DNA from: Balneolales bacterium
GTDB lineage: Bacteria > Bacteroidota > Rhodothermia > Balneolales > Natronogracilivirgulaceae
Assembly (NCBI GenBank): GCA_007127695.1
Contig: SKYW01000018.1
Location: forward strand, 1-7,682
Reading direction: 5' to 3'
Length of the DNA stretch: 7,682 nt
Under the pieces are notes generated by a model that searched no databases, was not told where the DNA came from, and saw nothing but the letters and a program-made list of their open reading frames with translations. The position numbers and the translations under genes were made by a program. Of this stretch, positions 6,069-7,682 are shown one piece after another. The stretch's first letter is position 1, and each line of letters opens with the position of its first letter.

Positions 6069-6770
6069 TTATACATACATGGAACGATATCCTGAGGCGG
6101 CATCATTCCGCAGGGCTTTCACCTCATCCGGGATGTCACTGCTTTTGAAGACGCTGCTGCCGGCGACAAGCACATCGGCTCCGGCATCGGCGATATCCCG
6201 AGCGTTGCTCCGGCCGACGCCGCCATCCACCTGTATATAGAAGTTGCCCTTGATCTCCTCACGCACCAGTCTAAGGGCGCGGAGCCGATCGTAACTGTAT
6301 TCGATGAATGTTTGCCCGCCGAAGCCGGGATTGACCGTCATCAGAAGTACCATGTCGACCTCATGCAGGATGGCTCTCAGCGAGGAAAGGGCGGTTCCCG
6401 GATTCACTGCGACACCGGTCAGGCAGCCGTGTTCCCGGATCTGCTGGAGTGTCCGGTGGATGTGATCACAGGTTTCGATGTGTACTGTAATGAGATTGGC
6501 GCCGGCTTTGGCAAAATCGGCGATATAACGGTCGGGATCACTGATCATCAGGTGCACATCCAGAAAAACATCGGTTGCACTGCGAACGGTTTCCACCATG
6601 GCCGGACCGAAGCTGATGTTCGGCACAAAATGTCCATCCATGATATCACAGTGGATCCAGGGCGCGCCACCGGCCACCGCCTGCCGGATGTCCTGCTCGA
6701 GGTGGCGGAAGTCGGCTGCAAGTATGGACGGTGCGATGATCGGAAGGGGGCTTTTGTACAGTTCGTTCAT
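6069..6770 (-). CDS. rpe: Ribulose-phosphate 3-epimerase
   Basis: This 233-residue TIM-barrel enzyme interconverts D-ribulose 5-phosphate and D-xylulose 5-phosphate in the pentose phosphate pathway (EC 5.1.3.1). IAPSILAADF (12-21) opens the barrel. The metal-binding residues are H40 and D42 (HCDIMDGHFVPN, 40-51), H73 (DVHLMI) and D182 (VDGGV, 181-185). D42 and D182 are the expected acid-base pair. MTVNPGFGGQTFI (144-156) is the conserved phosphate-side loop and AGADVLVAGSSVF lies near the end. The length is normal apart from a short C-terminal tail. ATG 6770 puts the conserved segment at the usual distance from the start, although the leader (C/A-rich) has no Shine-Dalgarno site. It follows the PASTA gene by 45 nt and precedes phoH in the same frame, separated by one TAA. 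The related allulose-6-phosphate epimerase is less likely given the full rpe signature. Confidence 0.95.
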   Translation of the reverse strand: MNELYKSPLPIIAPSILAADFRHLEQDIRQAVAGGAPWIHCDIMDGHFVPNISFGPAMVETVRSATDVFLDVHLMISDPDRYIADFAKAGANLITVHIETCDHIHRTLQQIREHGCLTGVAVNPGTALSSLRAILHEVDMVLLMTVNPGFGGQTFIEYSYDRLRALRLVREEIKGNFYIQVDGGVGRSNARDIADAGADVLVAGSSVFKSSDIPDEVKALRNDAASGYRSMYV

Positions 6771-6815
6771 AAAGCTGGATTTGGTGGTTGGTTGGAAACG
6801 GGGTTTGAAACCGGA

Positions 6816-7682
6816 TTATTCTTCCCCATTTGGATCCGTTCCTGTCTCCGGGTCGATGTCAAAATCGGTATCCGGCCGGCTTTGGTCGTTACGCTCCGAT
6901 TCATCGATAATGACTGGGCCGGTTTCTTCCTCTTCTTCCTCACTTCGGCTAACCGAGACGATGAGGTCGATGGCGGTACCCTCGTACACATTGGGCTGAT
7001 CATAAGGGTCGAACCGGAGTACCGTATTGGGTGCGACGCGGTCTGTTGCCTGAAACTGGATGGTGCCCACGCGCAGTCCGGCCTCGCGCAGCGCATTCTG
7101 GGCTTCGGCCAGGTGCATGTTGGTGACATTCGGTATCCGGACCATCACGTTGCCAAGTCCATCACCGACAATGAGGTCGACGGTTGTGTTCTGGGAAACG
7201 CGCCGCCCGGACGGAATCGACTGACGCAGCACACTGTTGCGGAAGCGGGACGATTCATAGGTGACGTTGCCCAACTGCAATCCTGAATTCTGCAGTTGGA
7301 TGGTGGCGTTGCGCAGGGAAAGATCCTGTACTTCGGGCACTGCCACGGTCGGTGTGGAGGCGGTGTTGATGGTGATGTAGATTTTCCGGTTCGGTTTGAC
7401 GATCATGCCCGCGTTGGGTGTCTGGTCAATGACGAAATCGGGCGGAAATGCTTCGTTGGATCTTTTTGCAGCCAGTTCGTAACGCAGGCCGCGTGTCTTG
7501 AGAATGGTGCCTGCCTCATCAAGGGGCATGCGTGTGACATCCGGCACAGTGATGCCGTGGCCGTGCTTGGTGTACGACGGCATGATGACACGGTCCATGG
7601 CAATGAGCGTTATCCCACCGAAAAGGATCAGTCCTGCAAGCAGGTAGTAGAGCTTGCGATCGGTGAAAAAGTCATAGAGAAA
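6816..7682 (-). CDS. Membrane-anchored PASTA-domain protein, 5' end outside window
   Basis: This frame is open to the window edge, giving 288 visible residues. An ATG at 7598 is internal: the 28 codons before it encode a charged stretch (FFTDRK) and a hydrophobic helix LYYLLAGLILFGGITLIAM (11-29), a single membrane anchor. Three PASTA domains follow, at about 44-106 (starts ITVPDV), 113-173 (VAVPEV) and 181-243 (VRIPNV). An acidic disordered tail with a run of six Glu completes the protein (about 246-288). PASTA domains bind peptidoglycan or muropeptides, so the repeats should lie in the periplasm. In PrkC/PknB kinases this anchor-plus-PASTA layout follows a kinase domain. Only about ten residues before the helix are visible. 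Their resemblance to Bacteroidota stand-alone PASTA proteins suggests no kinase, but this cannot be proved here. The gene likely starts a few codons upstream and heads the visible operon. Confidence 0.9.
   Translation of the reverse strand, partial: FLYDFFTDRKLYYLLAGLILFGGITLIAMDRVIMPSYTKHGHGITVPDVTRMPLDEAGTILKTRGLRYELAAKRSNEAFPPDFVIDQTPNAGMIVKPNRKIYITINTASTPTVAVPEVQDLSLRNATIQLQNSGLQLGNVTYESSRFRNSVLRQSIPSGRRVSQNTTVDLIVGDGLGNVMVRIPNVTNMHLAEAQNALREAGLRVGTIQFQATDRVAPNTVLRFDPYDQPNVYEGTAIDLIVSVSRSEEEEEETGPVIIDESERNDQSRPDTDFDIDPETGTDPNGEE

Noticed and set aside
6771..6815. GGTTTCAAACC palindrome and TTGG-type repeats between the PASTA gene and rpe
   Set aside because: The stem is only five base pairs with a single-base centre, and the simple repeats are too short to support a regulatory claim.
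7596..7598. ATG as the start of the PASTA protein
   Set aside because: The frame stays open upstream to the window edge and encodes a membrane helix directly before this codon, so the real start lies further upstream.
1..7682. Mobile element, defence system, CRISPR or biosynthetic cluster
   Set aside because: No transposase, integrase, nuclease-helicase module or CRISPR repeat was found. The genes are housekeeping or DNA-repair functions.

Overview
This window reads as a Bacteroidota-like chromosome segment, possibly from a Balneolales/Rhodothermota relative. The reasons are protein character (a PASTA protein with an acidic tail, a PhoH ATPase, an iron-sulfur photolyase paired with a class II photolyase), moderately high GC, and few strong Shine-Dalgarno sites. 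The lineage is an inference from the sequence alone. No RNA gene, CRISPR array, insertion sequence or phage gene was seen.

Layout: positions 1-139 are non-coding and hold 11-bp direct repeats and two small hairpins. Next come two plus-strand photolyase genes in one apparent operon. The first is an FeS-type prokaryotic (6-4) photolyase/cryptochrome (140-1843), the second a class II CPD photolyase (1855-3363). Together they would repair both major UV dimers with light. The 11-bp repeats ahead of them look like a regulator-binding array; the architecture resembles that used by B12-dependent CarH/LitR light sensors.

From 7682 down to 3336 the minus strand carries a tightly packed five-gene run. 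In transcription order these are a membrane-anchored PASTA protein (its 5' end lies beyond the window), ribulose-phosphate 3-epimerase, a PhoH-family ATPase, a metallo-beta-lactamase-fold hydrolase and a trimeric-type purine nucleoside phosphorylase. Gaps are 45 nt or less, and two junctions overlap (4 bp and 56 bp). It therefore looks like one transcription unit combining envelope, pentose-phosphate, RNA/ATPase and nucleoside-salvage functions.

The two units converge and their last genes overlap tail to tail by 28 bp, so no intergenic terminator separates them. The points most worth checking are the 11-bp repeat array, the dual photolyase cassette, an in-frame 12-bp minisatellite inside the FeS photolyase gene, and the single in-frame stop between rpe and a TTG-started phoH.
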